Positions 61,747 through 64,000 of a stretch of 64,000 nt of DNA are shown one piece after another; position 1 is the stretch's first letter, and each line of letters begins with the position of its first letter. The position numbers and the translations under genes were made by a program. Source of the DNA: Bog-756 sp963718405 (lineage in GTDB: Bacteria; Actinomycetota; Acidimicrobiia; Acidimicrobiales; RAAP-2); NCBI GenBank assembly GCA_963718405.1, contig CAVQYZ010000004.1:372001-436000 (forward strand), given 5' to 3'. Below the pieces are notes generated by a model. It was not told the origin of the DNA. It was given only the letters and a program-made list of their open reading frames with translations, and ran no database searches.

Positions 61747-62609
61747 GACCGTGCCCCGGCCGGTGCTCCGGCCCGGGCCAGGCCGGGTTCGGCCAGGGCG
61801 TCGTTGAGGTTCCCGGACCGGAACCCCTCGAGGTCCAGGGTCACGTAGCGGTAGCCCGCCCGCCGCACCGCCGCACTCACCTCATCCCGACGGGCCACCA
61901 CCGCGGCCAGGTCCTCGGGAGGGAATTCGAGGCGGGCGGTGTCGCCGTAGTGGCGCACCCGCAGTTGGCGGAAGCCCAGGGCCCGCAGGCCCGACTCCGC
62001 TTCGGCCACCGATCGCAGGGTGCCCAGGGTGACCGGGGTCCCGTAGGGGACCCGTGAGGCCAGGCACGCCGCCGCCGGCTTGTCCCAGGTGCGCAGCCCG
62101 AGCTCCTTCGACCACGCCCGCACGTCGGCCTTGGTGAACCCCGCGGTCACCAGCGGGAAGAGCGCGCCCCGCTCGGCGGCGGCCTGCTGGCCCGGACGGT
62201 GGTCGCCCAGGTCGTCGAGGTTCACCCCGAGCACGATCGAGGCCCCGGCCAGCCCGGCGCCCGGCGCCAGGCAGGGGCCGATGGCTTCCAGTAGCGATGT
62301 CTTGCAGTGGTAGCACCGTGACCCGTCGTTGGCGGCGTAGGCCGGGTCGGCCAACTCGGCCGTCTCGACCTCGACGTGGCGGAGCCCCCACTCGGCGGCC
62401 AGCGCCCGGCAGTCGGCCAGCTCCTCGGGAGCCAGCGAAGGGGAGACCGCGGTCACACAGAGCACCCGGTCCGGCCCCAGCGTGTCGGTGGCCACCCGGG
62501 CCACGAAGGCCGAGTCCGCCCCCCCGCTGAACGCCACCACCATGGGCCCGATGCGGCTCAGCTCCTCCCGCAGGATCCCGAGCTCGGCCCGCCGGCCCGG
62601 CTCACTCAT
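61743..62609 (-). CDS. larE: ATP-dependent sulfur transferase LarE (three-cysteine type)
   Basis: LarE adds sulfur to the LarB product to make the dithio-pincer ligand. The PP-loop ATP site is VVAFSGGADSAFVARVATD; ending FRQLRVRHYGDTARLEFPPE and YRYVTLDLEGFRSGNLND are LarE hallmarks. Cys in AAACLASRVPYGTPV sits at the place of the sacrificial Cys of L. plantarum LarE. In addition GSRCYHCKTSLLEAIG gives a CxxC where L. plantarum has none, so three Cys could hold a 4Fe-4S cluster as in the catalytic LarE type described from Thermotoga. ATG 62609 overlaps the hemQ stop by eight bases. Confidence 0.93.
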   Translation of the reverse strand: MSEPGRRAELGILREELSRIGPMVVAFSGGADSAFVARVATDTLGPDRVLCVTAVSPSLAPEELADCRALAAEWGLRHVEVETAELADPAYAANDGSRCYHCKTSLLEAIGPCLAPGAGLAGASIVLGVNLDDLGDHRPGQQAAAERGALFPLVTAGFTKADVRAWSKELGLRTWDKPAAACLASRVPYGTPVTLGTLRSVAEAESGLRALGFRQLRVRHYGDTARLEFPPEDLAAVVARRDEVSAAVRRAGYRYVTLDLEGFRSGNLNDALAEPGLARAGAPAGARS

Positions 62610-63330
62610 CCGGGCTGAGCTGGGCCAGAACCGTCTCCACCGGTGCCACCATCCCGGTCAGGAACGGCCCGAATTCGGCGAACCGGGCCGAGCCCTCGTC
62701 GAAGCGCATGGTGTACACACAGTCCTTCAGGTCATCGGGATGCACCCCGAACAGGGTGACCCCCCACTCCCAGTCGTCGATCCCCGTGGAACCGGTGATC
62801 ACCTGGAGGATCCTCCCGGCGAAGGTCCGACCCGAGGCCCCATGGCCGTACATCATGGCCTTGCGCTCCTCGTAGGGCATCGAATACCAGTTGGAGCCCT
62901 CGGTGTCACCCCGTCGTTTGGACATGGGGTAGAAGCAGAAGGCGGTCTTGCCTTCGGGCGGCAGGGACGGGTACAGCCTGGTCTGCTTCATCTCGTCGGG
63001 GATGCCCGAGGCGTACTCGGAGATCTCGGTGAGCGAGACGTACGAGTAGGTCACCTCCACCCCGGCCGCCTGCAGGTCCGACTGGAAGCGCCGCAGCCGC
63101 CAGAGGTCCGTGCCCAGGGCCATGAATCCCACATCGGCCTTGTGGCCGAGGACGGCCACCGACACCACCTGGACCCCGTCGGACTCGGCACTCTTGACCG
63201 CCTGGATCACCGCGGCGCCGTCGAGACCCGGAGCCTCGGTGCCCGCCCGGGACCCCCTCGCCTTGCCGAACAGGTGGAGCACGTTCAAGCCCACGGATGG
63301 AGCCAGGGGTTCAGCCGGGGGTTCGGTCAC
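62602..63330 (-). CDS. hemQ: Coproheme decarboxylase HemQ/ChdC (chlorite dismutase family)
   Basis: HemQ decarboxylates coproheme III to protohaem in the coproporphyrin pathway of Gram-positive bacteria. The family fold shows in FMALGTDLWRLRRFQSDLQA, VTYSYVSLTEISEY with the catalytic Tyr region, KTAFCFYPMSKRR, the proximal haem His in KAMMYGHGASGRTFAGRILQ, and WEWGVTLFGVHPDDLKDCVY. The distal Arg of true chlorite dismutases is not apparent, so HemQ is favoured. At 242 residues it has the usual length. It heads the operon hemQ-larE-NIL-methyltransferase. Confidence 0.92.
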   Translation of the reverse strand: MTEPPAEPLAPSVGLNVLHLFGKARGSRAGTEAPGLDGAAVIQAVKSAESDGVQVVSVAVLGHKADVGFMALGTDLWRLRRFQSDLQAAGVEVTYSYVSLTEISEYASGIPDEMKQTRLYPSLPPEGKTAFCFYPMSKRRGDTEGSNWYSMPYEERKAMMYGHGASGRTFAGRILQVITGSTGIDDWEWGVTLFGVHPDDLKDCVYTMRFDEGSARFAEFGPFLTGMVAPVETVLAQLSPDE

Positions 63331-63349
63331 GATCCTCAGTCTAGAGACG

Positions 63350-63381
63350 GAAGAAGGGCGCCCGTGAGGGCGCCCTTCTTC
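63350..63381. terminator. 14-bp stem hairpin between groEL end and hemQ start
   Basis: GAAGAAGGGCGCCC (63350-63363) pairs perfectly with GGGCGCCCTTCTTC (63368-63381) around a GTGA loop. It lies 53 bases past the groEL stop on the minus strand, the expected place for its terminator. No long T-run follows. Confidence 0.8.
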
Positions 63382-63433
63382 GAGATGAACCGCGGTGAGC
63401 AGGCCGTGGTCGGGATCCGGCCACGGCGAGGGA

Positions 63434-64000
63434 CTAGAAGTCGTCCATTCCTCCGCCGGGCATGCCGCCCCCGGCCGAGTCGTCGGGCTTGTCCACGATG
63501 ACCGCCTCGGTGGTCAGGAACAGGGCGGCGATGGATGCGGCGTTCTGCAGTGCCGACCTGGTCACCTTGACCGCGTCGATCACTCCCGTCTTGAACAGGT
63601 CCTCGTACTCGCCGGTGGCGGCGTTGAGGCCCTCGTTGGGCTTCTTGAGGTTGCGTACCTTGTCGACGATGACCCCACCCTCGAGGCCGGCGTTGACGGC
63701 GATCTGCTTGAGGGGCTCCTCGACGGCCCGGGCCACGATGCGGGCCCCGGTGGCCTCGTCACCCTCCAACTTCTCCGCGGCGTCGAGCACGGCGGACTGG
63801 GAGCGCAGCAGGGCCACGCCACCGCCGGGGACCACGCCCTCTTCGATGGCGGCCTTGGTGGTGGAGACGGCATCCTCGATGCGGTGCTTCTTCTCCTTGA
63901 GCTCCACCTCGGTGGCCGCTCCGACCTTGATGACGGCCACGCCGCCGGACAGCTTGGCCAGACGCTCCTGGAGCTTCTCCCGGTCGTAGTCGGAGTCGGT
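63434..64000 (-). CDS. groEL: 60 kDa chaperonin GroEL, C-terminal 188 residues (start outside window)
   Basis: The visible part has EKLQERLAKLSGGVAVIKVG, ATEVELKEKKHRIEDAVSTT, AAIEEGVVPGGGVALLRS (the GGG ATPase region) and VDKVRNLKKPNEGLNAATGE. It ends with GGGMPGGGMDDF, the Gly-Met-rich tail typical of folding-competent GroEL rather than the His-rich tail of actinobacterial GroEL1. GroEL folds proteins inside a double ring with GroES. The gene continues past the window edge. Confidence 0.97.
   Translation of the reverse strand, partial: TDSDYDREKLQERLAKLSGGVAVIKVGAATEVELKEKKHRIEDAVSTTKAAIEEGVVPGGGVALLRSQSAVLDAAEKLEGDEATGARIVARAVEEPLKQIAVNAGLEGGVIVDKVRNLKKPNEGLNAATGEYEDLFKTGVIDAVKVTRSALQNAASIAALFLTTEAVIVDKPDDSAGGGMPGGGMDDF

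Noticed and set aside
62602..63330. hemQ product considered as a chlorite dismutase
   Set aside because: The distal Arg region of chlorite dismutases is not apparent and the actinobacterial context fits coproheme decarboxylase.

Overview
The window is high-GC, gene-dense DNA from an actinobacterium. A DUF222/HNH endonuclease, SigE-type sigma factors, a SARP-type regulator, a GMD-tailed GroEL, an actinobacterial-type HemQ and a lysyl-tRNA synthetase paired with an MprF-like transferase all point that way. The general look recalls uncultured Acidimicrobiia, but that placement is an inference. No phage module, CRISPR array or intact insertion sequence is visible.

Layout. 1-9.7 kb: histidine phosphatase (partial), HtrA-like protease, SurE, an LCP cell-wall ligase, two ECF sigma factors each coupled to a membrane protein, a DinB-like protein and a methyltransferase. 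9.8-13.6 kb: SnoaL/P450/TetR operon beside a lone solute-binding lipoprotein. 14-22.5 kb: tRNA-Lys(CTT), membrane esterase, class II LysRS, a metallophosphoesterase-MprF fusion and a PAS-GGDEF-EAL protein, which together look like a lysyl-lipid module. 22.5-26.3 kb: MFS carrier, SCO1-like protein, two methyltransferases. 26.5-32.5 kb: central sugar metabolism (tal, pgi, gnd, rpiA, zwf). 33.2-39.2 kb: a VanHAX-type glycopeptide-resistance operon with a MurF gene and divergent VanRS-like regulators. 39.3-43.6 kb: MarR/quinone reductase pair and a secreted-peptide/DUF1214/sulfotransferase operon. 44-52 kb: SARP/ATPase regulator, beta-propeller surface protein, a secreted protein built of perfect 40-residue repeats, and a broken secreted protein. 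52.3-64 kb: tRNA-Ser(TGA), prephenate dehydratase, larB-larC, DUF222 endonuclease, FKBP lipoprotein, GNATs, Nudix, ArsR/SRPBCC, and an operon hemQ-larE-NIL-methyltransferase ending beside groEL.

How genes fit together. VanH makes D-lactate, the VanA-type ligase makes D-Ala-D-Lac, VanX removes D-Ala-D-Ala and MurF loads the depsipeptide on the UDP-muramyl tripeptide; VanRS would induce them. LarB, LarC and LarE make the nickel pincer cofactor of lactate racemase, a possible second D-lactate source, although larA itself is not in the window. LysRS, tRNA-Lys and the MprF-like protein would put lysine on membrane lipid, another route to resistance against cationic or cell-wall agents.

Caution on sequence quality: at least 15 single-base frameshifts interrupt otherwise conserved genes, 13 of them +1 and several in C/G runs. 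Codon-level conservation continues on both sides, so most are probably sequence errors. I list such genes as one feature across the break and say where the break lies.
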